Source of the DNA: Anaeromyces robustus
Lineage: Eukaryota; Neocallimastigomycota; Neocallimastigomycetes; Neocallimastigales; Neocallimastigaceae
NCBI GenBank assembly: GCA_002104895.1
Contig: MCFG01000046.1
Coordinates: 124,001 to 188,000, forward strand
DNA length: 64,000 nt
Direction of reading: 5' to 3'
The translations under genes and the position numbers were made by a program. The notes beneath the pieces were generated by a model. That model did no database searches, was not told where the DNA came from, and worked only from the letters and a program-made list of their open reading frames with translations. Each line of letters opens with the position of its first letter. The first letter of the stretch is position 1. This document shows positions 14,234 through 28,079 of the stretch, piece by piece.

Positions 14234-14865
14234 AAAAAAATTAAATATTATATATTAGAAAAATGTTAATGTAATGACGTTTAGTATAAAAAACAAAAAA
14301 GATTTTTAAGCAAAAATATATATATATAATTATTAATGAATATGAATTATTTTTTTTTTTATCAATACTATTTTTTTGAATTTCTTTAAATTAATATTAT
14401 CCATAAATATTTAATTATTAATTTGCTTATTATAATTAATTAATATATATATTATATATATTAATATATATATATAATATAAAAAAACATTAAATTATTA
14501 AAAAAAAAGAATAATAAAAAGAATAAAAAAAATTTTTAAAAAGGTATAAATCTATACTAAAAAGAAAATATTATTATATTTTGTTTTTAAATTTATATAT
14601 ATTATAAAAAAAGAACATGATAATTAATTCTAATGATAGTTAAGATCTTTGTTTGTTCTTTTTAATAATTTATATATTAATTTAAAATAAAAAATTATTT
14701 TTTACTATTTTTTTTTTTATGTCAAAAGCATAAGATAACCAAAAAAAGTTTTTCTTTTTTTTTTTTTTTTTTTTTCTTTTTAGTTTATTAAAAAAGAGTC
14801 TTAATCTTATTAAATTAGTTTTGTCTTATTTATATGACGTTTTATATTAATAAAACATTTTACTG
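11625..14865. other. 3.2-kb spacer between convergent genes, rich in poly-T and tandem repeats
   Basis: It holds the 3' UTRs of ATP2 (+) and of the F-box/WD40 gene (-). Very long T-runs occur at about 12190-12262, 12600-12638 and 14190-14229, and an A-run at 12783-12813. A tandem repeat sits at 13121-13460. No coding sequence was found. Confidence 0.5.
13121..13460. repeat. Compound tandem repeat
   Basis: About four copies of a 45-55 bp unit built on TTTTTTGTTAATAAAAT plus ATTATTGATATTG (13121-13285). These are followed by two copies of a longer unit starting ATTACCTGATAATATATTATT and containing AAAAATTTCATTTTGTTATT (about 13287-13460). Confidence 0.6.
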
Positions 14866-17366
14866 TCATGATAAAAAGGTATCCACATCTTCAGTATCAC
14901 CAGTGAAATCCCAAATAGCAATTTTTCTATCCTGTATTTATAATATAATAAATATAATATAAACAATAAAAATAAAAATAAAAATAATTTAAATAATTAT
15001 TATTCATTAAATTTTTATTAATAAATATATATATTAATGATTCTTTTTTTTTTTTTTTTAAATATATTATATATATTCTATTATTATTATTATTATTATT
15101 ATAATTATTATTATTAATATGATTATTATTATATTTATTATTATTATTTTACCTGACTTGCACTAACGATTTTTGAAGCATCAATTTGAACATTAAATAC
15201 CCAACTACCATGAGCATTTTTAAAATCTTTTAATAATTTTCCTGTTTTAATATCCCAAATTTTTATGGTTTGATCATAAGAACCTGAAACAATACGTTCA
15301 TTATCAAAAGCTAAAGTTCTTACAAGATCTGTATGACCTTGTTCACCTCCTAAAGTTCGTATAAGTTGTCCAGTTTTTGCATTCCAAATTTTTATAGTAT
15401 GATCATTAGACCCTGAAGCAATAATTTCTCCATTATATTGAACACAAGCTAAACCTCGGAAATGACCAATAAATTTCCTTATACATTCACCTGTTTTAAT
15501 ATTCCAAAGTTTAATAGTACAATCCCCTGAAGCTGATACTACTTCATCACCATGAATATGTATTGCATTTACTGCTGCACGATGTCCAGTAAGAGTTTTT
15601 CTTAAAGCACCAGTTTCTAAATCCCATATTTTTATAGTACTATCCTTTGAACAACTTACAATAACTTCTTTATTGAAACGTACATCTAATACAGGTGCAG
15701 TATGACCATTTTTACCGCTTAATATTTTTAATACTTTACCTGTTTTGAAATCCCATATTATTAAAGTGGAATCACTAGAACCTGAAACTACAATTTTATC
15801 ATCATATTGAAGACAAAGGACCGAGCCTTGATGGTATCTTAATACTTTAATACATTCTAATGTTTTAATATCCCAAAATTTAATAGTTTTATCTCTAGAA
15901 CCAGAAACGATAATATTTTTATCAAATTGAACACAGTAAACACTATCTTCATGACCAACAATAACTTTTGGTTCAACGTCTAATGTTGTCCAATTTTTAT
16001 TTAATCGTAGACGTTGTTTATATAAATATTTATAATTATGTATTTTTTGTCGTACAGCTGGGTCTGGTAATTCACCCCAACGTTTTATATATAAATTATG
16101 CCATATTATATTATCATTAGCTAATTCATTCCATTTATGTGAAACTTGTGAAATTCTATTTATAGTACAAATATCATCAATTTGCAATAAAACATTGATC
16201 TGTATATATACATTTACATATTATATATATATAATATTATATTAAATATTAAATATATTTTATTATAAAAATATTATATTAATAAAAAAAATTTTTTTTA
16301 ATAATTAAATTAAGTATTTTTAATAGTATAAAAAAATAATTATATATTATATATTATCTAATGATATATACACTAAGTTCATATGGAAGTATATTTATAA
16401 AACCTTTTAATATATATATTTATTATATAATTTCATATTAATTATTGTATTTTTAATTATTATATTTTAATAATTTAATTTAATTTAATTTAATTTAATA
16501 TAGATTTATATATATTTAATTTTTAAGCTAAAAAAAAAATACCATAAACATCTATCTCTGTAGCATAAGCCGAATCTCTAGCGCTATTTGCATAACTCTT
16601 TGAATCATCCATAGATAAATTACCCAAATCAGTATCTATTCTAGATATATTTTGAGAATTTGTTTCACTTACAGATTCTGATACTGAAGAAATTGAAGAT
16701 ATTGTATTTATAGATGATGCTGTTCCAACAGGTGGTGAAAGAGTACTACTTCTTTGAAGCCAACTAAAAATGATAATAAATAATAATAATAATATATTAA
16801 TATATATCAATTTATATATAATTATTTTCAATTGTTTAAAAAAATATATATATATATATAATTTATGGATATATTAGATATATGATAATTAAATGATTAT
16901 TTATATATTTATATATATTGTGAAATCCATTTTATAGGATTGTTTTATTTTTTATTTTTTTTTAAAAAAAAAAAAAAGAATAAAATAAAAAAAAAGAAAA
17001 TATAATCTATTTAATTTAAATGTATATTATTATATTATTGTTAATGATATTTTTGTCAATTTTTTTATAAATTTATCATTATTTATTATTATATGTTGTT
17101 ATTATTATTAATATATTGTAACTATTAATTGATTTTATTTTAATTATTTTTCTATAAAAAATGGGTAATATTAACTATTAAAAAAATATAATATAAGTAG
17201 TATAAGTAGTAGAGTGGATATTTAAATGAAAATATTGACAACATTATATTGAAAATATTCATAAAAGTACAAAAAAAAAAAAAAAGTTTTGATATTTAAT
17301 TTTTGTAATTTTTTTTTCTGAAATGTTTAAAAATATAAATACTTACTCGTTTATTTTTTGAAACAT
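14866..17366 (-). CDS. F-box / seven-WD40-repeat protein (SCF substrate receptor)
   Basis: Exons on the - strand, 17366-17347 (20 nt), 16763-16543, 16403-16372, 16199-15153 and 14931-14866, join in phase to 461 residues ending in TGA. A Ser-rich N-terminus (1-80) is followed by an F-box (about 82-125: INILPYELS spliced to INVLLQIDDIC, then ISQVSHKWN) and seven WD40 repeats (about 172-455), each with GH...WD. The last repeat is completed only by the final exon (DRKIAIWDF), so the propeller is whole. Such proteins bind Skp1 through the F-box and phosphorylated substrates on the propeller, directing ubiquitination. Layout resembles beta-TrCP/Met30/Cdc4-type receptors, but the target cannot be told. 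Exon 1 (MFQKIND) rests on a GTAAGT donor and matching phase. Confidence 0.9.
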
Positions 17367-19355
17367 TTTTTTTTTAATATATAAAATATTTATTCTTTTT
17401 TTATATATATAATAAAAAAATTATATAAATACACTCACTCGTATATGTATATAATGAAATATATATATATTCTTTATGTATAACTTGTTAAATATCTTTT
17501 TCACTCTTTTTTTTTTTTTTTTTTTTTTTTGGTTTAAGTGATGTAATTTTCAATAAAATGTATAAAATTTCAATCAAATAAATAATATTTTTAAATATTC
17601 TTCCTCAATCAAATAAATAATATTCTTAAATATTCTTCCTCGATTTACAAAGATTCTCCTTAATAAATAATGATAAATTATTTTCCTTTTTTTTTTTTTT
17701 TTTTGTTATACTTTTAATAAATCAATAATTTAATTCTTTATATACTTTCTTATTATTATTATTTTGTTATTATTGATATTATTTATTATAAAATATTAAT
17801 TTTTATTAAAAAAATATTTCTTTCTTTCTTTTTTTTTTTTTTAATATATTAAATATTAAGATAAAATATGAAATATATTAGTACTTTTTTTTTATAATAT
17901 ATATTATATATTATAAATATTAAATTCTTGTTTTTATTTTATTGTTTCATATGATTTAAAATAATAGCAATAATAAAAAAGTGTACCTTTTAATATTTTA
18001 ATATTTTTTTATATTTGTATTGATTTATTCCAATTTTTTTTTATATTCCATTCAATATTTCTTTTAGATAATATAAATTTAATTTTTTTTTTTTTTAACA
18101 ACTATATAATAATATAAATTTTGTTGACCACTTTTTGATTATATTCTTAACCGATGTTCTTTTTTTTTTGTTTTGTTTTCTTATTTGTATTAATAAAAGA
18201 GCTTTTCTTTTTTTTTTTTTAGTTAATATATAAATATTTTATTATCATATATCATAAATTCCACAAAAAAAAAAAGTTTTATTTCAAAAAATAAATGTGA
18301 ACGATAAATGTAAAATAAAAAATATTAATACTTCATATTTCCAGTTTCATTAATAAATTTCTTTTCTTAAATATAGTTTTATTTTTACTTATTTTATTTT
18401 ATCTATCTTATTAATTTATTTTATTTCTTTTTATAATATGAAATAAAATAAATTATAGATATTTATCCAAAAAAATAAAAGATGCTAAGTTGTTAAGTTG
18501 TTGTATTTAAAAATCCATAAAAGCTTTTAAATATTATTATTAAGTTATTAAGATTAAATATTTTTTGAAATTATGTTTTGATTGTTCTTTATTATTATTA
18601 CTTTTTGTTATTTTTATTTGTTTTAAATGTATAATTATTTTAATAATTATCTATGTATTTTCTTAAAATTAAGGAAAATACAAAAATACAAAATTAATTA
18701 TTGAAAAATAGTATTAAAATAAATATGATATGAGATAATATTATATAAAAGAAAACAAAGCTTTCTTTTTTTTCTCTCTTATATTAAAAAAAAAAGAAAA
18801 TAAATAATTAAAGTTAATATTATTTATGAAAAGCGTTATAACGATTGAATTGATATTTTTTAATAAATATTATATAGTTTTTTTTTATTTTTTTCTTTCA
18901 AAAAGTATATATTCGTTAATATTTATTAGTACTGTTTATAAAACTTTATATATTTTTTATTCTCTTTTAAAAATAATATTGATAAAAATAAATAAATACG
19001 CTATGTTAAATATGTTGATTTACAAGTAATTTTATTAATTATTATTGAACATATTTCTCTTGGATATAAAACTATTTGATTTTTTCTTTTTTAGAAAAAA
19101 AAAATCAAAAAATTTTATTTTATTTTTATTTTAGTGTATTATATATATATTAAATTATATTTATCATTAAATTGTAATAACAATAAAAAAATTGTTAAAA
19201 AGGAAATTTAGTTAAATATAACAATAAAAATCTACCATTATTTATTTTAATCATAAAAATATATTTAACATTTATTCAATTATAATTTAATATATTCATT
19301 AATATATTAATATTTATATTATTTTTTATTATCACAAAAAATCATAAAATAAAAT

Positions 19356-19406
<51 letters not shown>

Positions 19407-21709
19407 CTTATTTATTTATTTAAATTTTTTTTTAGTTATGAACTGTGGCTTTAGATAAGAAATCTCAATTTATAATAATAAAAAATATAATATGAATATT
19501 ATATATTAATAACAAAAAAAAAAAAATTATCCAAAAGAAAAAAAAAATGAATGAACAAATGATTAATAAATTAATATTAATATTAATATATTGTAGTATT
19601 ATACAGTATTATATAGATTTATCTTATCTTATATTTATCTTTATATTTATTCAATATATTTAAATAAATCAGCATATAATAAATTTATAATAAATTAAAT
19701 AGAAAAAATAATAATAATAAATAATTAATAAATAAATAAATTAATAAATTAAAAATAATAGTAAGAAAATGGAAAATGTAAAAAAAAAAAAATAGTAAAA
19801 AAAAAAAGAAAATTAAATTTTAAATTAAAAAACAAAAAATAAATATTTTAATATTAATTAAAATTTAATATAAATTAAAATTTTTTAATATTTATATAAA
19901 TGGAAACAACAAAATGAAAAAACAAAAATTTAATAAAATAATATAAAAAAAGAAAAAAAAAAAAAAAAAAAAAAAAAAAAGAAAATAAGAAATAGAAAAA
20001 TTAAATAATCAAATGAAAAGTTTAATTATTAATTGTAAAGATAAATTATTAATTATATAAAACAAAACAAAACAAAACAATTAATAATATTCATAATTAT
20101 TTATAAAATAAAACAAATATAATAAAACATATAATATATAAAAAAAATAATTATCAAAAAAAATGGAAAATAAAAACTTTATCGAAAAAATATAGACATA
20201 AAGAATAGTAATAAAAAAATAAAGTGTAAAAAATATTAAAAAAAAAGTTTTTTTTTTGCATTCAATTTTATTTATATAAGGAAACTTTCATAAAGATTAA
20301 TAAAAATGTGACTGAGATTTAGTTTATTTAAAAGGTCACGTCACATTAAAAAAATATAATTAAATAATCATAAATCTTAATTAAATGTTTTTTTCTTTTA
20401 AAAAATAAATTATTAATTATTATACAATATTAATTTATGTAATAAAAATATATATTAATAATGATAATAATAATAAAATAATAAAATAATGATAATAGTA
20501 ATAATAATAGTAAAAATTATAATAAAAATGATAATCTTATTATTATTATATTGTTTTAAAGTAAACATTAATTTTTTATTATTAACTATTACATTATGAA
20601 TATTATAATATATAATTATTATTAAATATATACCAAACACAAAGTATAATTATTTATTATATATCTTTTTGAACTATTAAAAATAATAATATTTGAGTAT
20701 AATAAACATTTTAGCAATTTTTATAAACCTAATTATAATTTAACTTAATGAAATTTAAGCATTAATTAAAATGATAGATGAATTTACTAATAAATTTTTT
20801 TTATTAGCATTTTCTTTTTTACTTTTATTTACTTATTAAAGTTTAATGTACTTCAATAACAAATTCAACTAATATTATTAATAATATAATTATTATTTTA
20901 AATTTATTCATATATACCTCTCCTTTTTTTTTTTTTTAAATTATAACCTTTAAAACCATTATTAAGTTATACATTTAAATTGCTGAAAAGGCATTCATTA
21001 AAATTATAAATAATTGTTAAGGTAAAAATATATTATCAATTAAGATTTATTTAATCATATAAAAAGATAAAGTAGATAATTTATACTTTAATAAATATTA
21101 TAGATTATTAGTAATTATTTATATTTCAATTATAAATAAAAGTTTTTATTTTTTATACAATGATAAATAAAAAAAAAAAAAAAAAAAGGAAAATACATTA
21201 TTTTAAATTCTTTTGCTTTACTGATGTAAATATTACTATATCATCCATTTCTTTTTTATTTATCATTCATTTTATAATTTTTATTAATAATTTATTTATC
21301 AAAATTATACCTAAAACTAGAAAATAATAAATATTAACTACACTTTGAGTAAACTAATATTATTATTAAATAATATAAATAAAATAAAATAAATTATTAA
21401 TAATAAATCATTAAAAATAAACAATATAAACATTTTATAATAAAATAATTATTTATATTAAAGTCTATATTATTTAATATAACTAATTAAATATTAATAA
21501 ATTATATAAATAATTATATATATAAAATATAAACATTTTTAACAATTTATTATAATAATATTTTTTTAAAAAAAAAAAAATTATTATAATAAGTATATCC
21601 AATTTAAAAGTTTTTACAAAAGAAGCATGATTTGAATTTTTATATTATGCCTCCATATATAATTTATATTTAGAATATTGAAAAAAGTATAAATATATTT
21701 ATAATTATA

Positions 21710-21811
21710 ATATTATCATTATATAATTTTTATATTATTTAATTTTACCAGTTGATTAAACTTTAAAACCTAATTGTCCTTGTTCATATAAAAATTATAT
21801 AATGATAATAT
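21710..21811. repeat. Long hairpin: 26-bp perfect inverted repeat with 50-nt spacer
   Basis: The arm at 21710-21735 is the exact complement of 21786-21811. The spacer (21736-21785) is less A+T-rich and contains TTTTACCAGTTGATTAAAC. Outer flanks also pair partly (AAAAGTATA near 21685 with TATACTTTT near 21822). It could be a miniature fold-back element or a structured transcript; no ORF is present. Confidence 0.7.
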
Positions 21812-22030
21812 AATTTTTTTTTATACTTTTAAACTATGATTATTACAACTCTTTTTATTAATAATAATTAATACTCCTATTTATAAATTCAATATATAAT
21901 ATAATTAATATAATTAACATTATTTATATATCAATTATAGATATATATAAAATTACATAATCATTTTTTAATGCTTTATTTTTATATTATCCATAATACT
22001 TTATATAACCTCTAAATTAAAATATAAAAT

Positions 22031-22067
22031 AATCTAGTCTTAATATAATTTATGTTAAGACTGGATT
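22031..22067. repeat. 13-bp stem-loop
   Basis: AATCTAGTCTTAA at 22031-22043 pairs with TTAAGACTGGATT at 22055-22067, with one mismatch (a G-U in one transcript orientation) and an 11-nt loop. GC content of the stem is higher than that of the surroundings. Confidence 0.6.
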
Positions 22068-22178
22068 ATGTTATATTAAATAATCTTGTATTAACAACTT
22101 GATATCAATAAATTATAACCCGACAATAAAAAGAAATGTTCATAGTAAGTATCATGTCTATTATTACTATTATTATTA

Positions 22179-22213
<35 letters not shown>

Positions 22214-23850
22214 TGCTATATTTTTATTTTTTCAAAAAAATAGCAGTTTTCTATTTTAAAGTAAAGTGATGACATATTAAAGTATAAACTTATTAATTAA
22301 AGATTAAGTTACCATTGTCATTATCATTAATATATAATGAATATGTATTTTATACTATTATTCTTTAATATTAAATAATTTATAAATTTAATTTATTCTT
22401 TAGAAACATTATAATAAAATATAATAATAAAATTTGTATTCTTTTTTTTTTATTTTTATTTTTTATAATACTATACCATACCATAACTTCTTTAATAATT
22501 GATAAGATTTATAAAATGAAAGCATAAACCTTCCATATATAGATAATGCGGAATATGATATTATTAAATCATATTATATATTTTATATGTTCGATTATTC
22601 ATACTTTATTCCAAAAAATTTGTTTTAAAAGAATTTTATTTTGTATAATATTCATATATAATATATAAAAAGCTTATTAATTATTATTTTAGTATTTCTA
22701 ATTATCGTTTTTCTATAAAAAAATATTTTAATATATATTTAAATGATAAATAAACCTTTTAAAATCCTTTTAAAATCTGAAATACACTATTAAATAATAC
22801 ATTTATACATTAAAATAAAACAATTTTTTTTATAGAAAAATTATTCTATATAATAAATATATTTTTAATGTAAATTAAAATACGTTTATATTTATTATTT
22901 TTTTTTATATGAATATGAAATATTGTCAATTGTTTCGAGAATAAACAATTATGAAAAAAACTTAAGTAAAATGAGAGAACAAAACAACAATTTAGAAAAT
23001 CTTAACCAAAGAAAGAAGTGCTATGCCGGGGAAAAGTTTTTTTTATATAAAATAATTAATAATTAATAAGTAATAAGGATAATTTAGTAAATAAATTGTA
23101 ATATTGTTAAATAAATTTATTAAATTATTTAATTAATAAATTGTGGCAGTAAAATTTGAATTATTGTTTATTGTTTTTTTTTTTTTAAAAAAAAAATAAT
23201 ATTTAATATTTAAATTTTTTGTGTAACAATAAAATTATATGGTTAAAAACAAGTTTTTTTTTTATATTATAATTTAATTTATAATAAGATAATATAACAA
23301 GTCAGTTCCTTTTTTTTTTTATTTTATTATTATTATCTTTATTATTATTTGCTATATAAATGTAAATAATAATATAAAATAAAATAAAATAAAATAAAAT
23401 AAAATAAAGAAATAGAAAATAATGTAAAAAGGATATTAAATAAATCATTATTAATTATTTTAATATTATCTACATATTGATAATAATTCATTTTATTTAA
23501 TAATAAAATAGTCCCTAATTAACCCTGATTTTTAAAATTTATAAAATTTTTTAAAAAATATATACAGATATGTATATTAAAAAATAATATATATAATTAC
23601 AATATTAAATATGTAATTATATGTATTAAATACGGGTTTTCCCTTTTCTAAACTTTCATTACATATTATAATAAATAGTAATAAATAATAATAATAATAT
23701 TATTATTGTGGAAGGTATTAAGATAACAATAGAATATAAGAATATTAAATATACAAATATTATCATTTATATATGAATTATAAATATTTAATAGTTTATA
23801 ATTAACCCATTAAAAATTAAAAATACTATCGTAATTAAAGCATTCTTAAA

Positions 23851-24803
23851 ATGGAAAAAATAGGTAATAATTAATATTATAACACATATAAATAATTCTT
23901 TTTTTTTTTTTCTAAAATTTTTAGAAATAAATAAATAAAACATTTAACATTTTTAATTTTATTTAAATTAATATAATAATAGGTTTACTTAGATTACCAT
24001 ATCAAATTCTTATATATGAAATTTCAAAGTATTTAGAATTAGAAGACTTTTTAAACTATACTTCTGTAAATATCTATATTTAAACTGTATTTTTTCTGTT
24101 TTTATTTATAACACTTTATTTTTTACGTAGATAAAAAATAATTAAAACAAAGTTATCCAAAGAAGATAAAAAAGTAAAATAAAGAATTGCATTAAAATAA
24201 CTTAAAAAGTTTACATTCAATTTAGAATATAAAATTTCACACTGTTATAAATAAGCTATATCATAAATAATAATTGTAAAATTTTAATGATGCTGATATT
24301 TGCAATTAATTATTAACTTAAAGTTCTCAACATAAATTATACTTAATAATACAATTTAAAATGGAATAATTTTTAATTTAATTCATGAATTTGTAAAGAT
24401 AAATATATTTAACATTATTCAATTCAAAACAGAATAATTAATGTTATTAAAATATTGCAAATCTTTGATATAATATAATCATTAATGGAAATGTTTTAAT
24501 TTTTGAAAAAATATTTTTTATTAGTTAAATATATAATATATATCGGTTTTCATTTCAATTTATATAAATATAATTTATTATCACTAATCACTATCAATCT
24601 TTCTTTTTTTTTTTACCAATATTTAATAATTATATATATTGCATTTATATATTTATAAAAGACATGTAAATACCTAAATGATAATAAGGAAAAAGCAGAC
24701 ATATGGAAAAAATTATTATATAGTTATTCAAAGGTAAATAATAAATATATATATAATTATAATAGCAATAATTTATTCTTTTGTATTTTCTTAATTCTTT
24801 AAA

Positions 24804-24837
<34 letters not shown>

Positions 24838-26166
24838 GATAAGATATTTATAAATAAATAAGTAGAATATTACACATTTTATTATACTTAATTAGTATTA
24901 ATATAAAAAATAGTATTTTAATCATATATCAATATAATATAAATTAAAATATTAATTATATGCATTATATATTAATAATAAAAATATTAGGAAAATATTC
25001 TTTTTGTAGAAAATGAAGAAACACCATTTAACAAATATAAAACATTAAGTAAGATATAGGAAAAAAAGAAATATATATATATATATATATAATATAATAT
25101 AATAATATAAATAATTATCAATAAAAATTAACTTTTATATATATTTTCGGTCTACCCATTCTCTCTTTCTTTCTTTATATATATATATATATATATCAAT
25201 AAAATAGAAACATTAACTCATGATTATAATCAATGTATTATTTCTCATGATAAAACTCATTGGGCTGAAAAAGATGATGAAAAAGTTTTAATTGATGTTT
25301 GGTGGCTTCAGGTAATTTTGCTTTTATTACAAAATAATAATAAAAAAATAATAATAAATTAAAAACAATAAATAAAAAAAATTAAACCCAAAATTATATT
25401 TTTATTTTAAATAACATAAATTAATATATTATATTCATTATATCATTGATATTAAATATTTATAATATGATAATGATAATGAATATAATAAAATTCTTTG
25501 TATATATTTAATTAAAGATTGTTTCAAAGTTTAATTATGTTCCTGATGGTAAATATATACCAGAATTCCAAGTTAAATTTGCTAAGAGAACATTTGGTTT
25601 AGATCTAATTACTTTCAATGCAAGAGTTTTAGAAGTACCAATTGAATATAATGACAAAGAAGATGACATACAGCAAAATCAATCATCTCAAGAAAATAAT
25701 GAAAGTCAACAATTACAAGAAAGTGATGGCAAACAATCATTACAAGAAATTGATGAAAATCAAGAAAATAATGAAATGGATCCAAATGAAGAAGAATCAA
25801 TAAATAAAGTAATAAATAATATTAATATAATTAAAAAAATATATATTAATTTAAAACGGAATCTTATAAGTTGTTTTATATATTAAAACTATTTTGTATT
25901 TTTTTATTTTATATTATATTATATATATAATTATAATTTAGATTGAAATAATGGCTACTCAAAATAAATTCAATAGAAGAATATTACAAAAATATAGAAA
26001 TAATGAATGGTGCATTATAGAATGTCCTGAAATTATAGTTGATCGTTCAAAGATTGATTCTTCACAGTCAAAGATATCTGTTGAATTAGAAATTAAAGAT
26101 ACAAGTGGTATTTGGAAGAAAGGTATAAGTTTTAAAGGAATGAGACTTAGAAAAGTTGAAGACTAA
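23851..26166 (+). CDS. F-box protein with C-terminal PP2-like (phloem protein 2-like) domain
   Basis: Seven exons, 23851-23863, 23983-24065, 24662-24733, 24991-25048, 25208-25311, 25518-25808 and 25942-26166, join in phase to 281 residues ending in TAA. The F-box lies at about 5-47 (LLRLPYQILIYEISKYLELE, then FLNYTSTCKYLND, ADIWKKL). Residues about 105-281 fit the PP2 fold signature: WWLQIVSKFN, then FQVKFAKRTFGLD, EWCIIECPEI, VELEIKD and SGIWKKGISFKGMRLRKV. The last resembles the plant PP2 motif WKSGLxxxGxExRP. A Gln/Asn/Glu-rich insertion (about 157-200) sits inside the domain. By analogy it would be a Skp1-bound receptor that recognises glycans or proteins, but PP2 ligands vary. The exon 4 acceptor was chosen at 24990 because the alternative at 25009 runs into a stop. 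Confidence 0.8.
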
Positions 26167-27025
26167 GGGTACTTTGAAATCAAATAAATAATAATAATAA
26201 AATAATTATCATAAATATTTAAACAGAAAATACAAATATCTCAAAAAAAATTTTTTTTTTTTTTTACATATAGAAAGAATAATAATTTAAAAACTAATAT
26301 TACTACTACTAATGATAATAATATAATAAACCCATAATTTATTAAATATAAATATACAAATAAATATTATGAAATAGTCATAAGCGATGATTAATAATAC
26401 AAAATAAATATTATGAAATAGTCATAAATAATGATTAATAATACAATTTATCTATCTATAAACATAGAAATCAAATAATAATTATTTATAAATATGATAT
26501 AATAAATATTAAAAGACATAACGAAAGATGTAACTTAATATTTTTTATGTATTTCATTATTATAATTATAATATATATATTCAAATTGAGTGTTATGTTG
26601 TTATTTTTTTTTTTCCCATTTTCTATTATTTCATTTTTCTACTTGAAATTATAGATTTCTCTTTTTTTTTTTCTTCTTCTTCTATATCATATATCTCTCT
26701 TATTCTCTTTTCTTTTAACAAATATTATAATAAATCATTTCAATAATTAATATTATATTAAATAACAATAATAATTATAATGTATTTTAATGTATTTCCT
26801 ACAGCAGTAACAATTTTTATTACTCTATAGAAAGTCATATTATCACAAGCCACATTAAAAGTTTATAATTTTCATAAAAATATTTTTATTTTTATATGTA
26901 CAATATAACATTAGAAATTTCTTTTTTCTTTTCTTTTTTTTTTTTTTTTTTTTAGAAATAATTAAGTGTAGTGTTAGAAAATTATTCAAATGTCAAAAGT
27001 GAAAATGTAACAGTATTAAATATTA

Positions 27026-27057
<32 letters not shown>

Positions 27058-27236
27058 CAATTGTAATAGAAGTAAAAACAAAGGTTTAAAAGATAAAAGA
27101 TAAAATAAAAAGTATTGAATTTATTCTTTCAATAACTTAATTTTTTTTTTTCTTGTTTCTCTCTCTCTTTTTTTTTTCTTATTTAAACTTAATTTTATTT
27201 TGTTTCTTTTCTTTCCTTTCATGGTCATGTCATGTC

Positions 27237-27271
<35 letters not shown>

Positions 27272-28079
27272 TTAAAAAGTATCGTATGACATTATATATA
27301 ACATCATATTTAATTAAATATTTCATCATATGATGTTGACGTTTTACTTTATTAATGCTAATAATTATAAAAAAAAAAAAAGTATCATAGCTCTTTTTAT
27401 AACAAAAATTATTTATGTAAGCAAAAAAAAAAAAAAAAAAAAAAAAAAACGTCTGTTACTTTTTTCATATTTTTTTACTCTATAATATTTAAGCCACATT
27501 TATCCAATTATGTCAAAAAAAAAAAAAAAAATTAAAATAAAATAATTAATTAAATTAATTTATTTTGTTTTGTTTTTATTTTTTTTTTATATATTTCCTT
27601 TGTGATATAATGACAACGTAATATTAATTAATTTAAAATGCCGTATTCCTTTTTTGTATCTTATAATGTTATTTATACAATTTTTTTTTAAACACCTAAC
27701 TCACATATCAACACAAAAAATATTACTCTCTAATTTCTTCATTAATAAAATATAACTCAACATATAACACAAAAACATTCATTATTAAAACATTTTAATA
27801 AATTTAAAATTTTAATATTTTTTTTATTAATTTTTTTTTGGTTTTTATTTTTTTTTTTGAAAAGTTTTTCCTCAATACAAGACATTGATTAAATATTCGT
27901 TTTGTTTTTGTTTTAAGAAAGAAAGTATAACAAAGTGTTTCCCATAAGCATTAAGAAGTCCATTGATTACACTTTTCTTTTTAAAATAAAAAAAAAAGTT
28001 TATATTTTCCTCAAATAACTTATATATGATTAAAACCATAAATAGACACGCATTTTAAGAATAAGATGTCTCAAGCAGA
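26167..28079. other. A+T-rich spacer between convergent genes
   Basis: Holds the 3' ends of the F-box/PP2 gene (+) and the eL41 gene (-). A ~52-bp tandem duplication (AAATATTATGAAATAGTCATAA) lies at about 26355-26450. Poly-A runs are at 27249-27270 and 27425-27450. No coding sequence was found. Confidence 0.45.

Larger units (their letters stand above)
17367..23850. other. 6.5-kb A+T-rich desert between divergent F-box genes
   Basis: Contains the 5' flanks of two divergent genes. Poly-T runs lie at 17509-17530 and 17687-17704. A 35-bp duplication (CAAATAAATAATATT...TTCTTCCT) is at about 17575-17641, (TTTA)n at 19355-19425, and hairpins at 21710-21811 and 22031-22067. A short coding-like patch is at 22971. 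No gene can be supported; short open frames near 18826 and 20455 are I/Y/F-rich chance frames. Confidence 0.5.

Noticed and set aside
18826-20640. Short open frames near 18826 and 20455
   Set aside because: Ile/Tyr/Phe-rich chance frames typical of A+T-rich spacer.
25010-25048. Alternative exon 4 start (acceptor at 25009) in the F-box/PP2 gene
   Set aside because: In the required phase it runs directly into TAA; the acceptor at 24990 keeps the frame open and joins correctly to exon 5.
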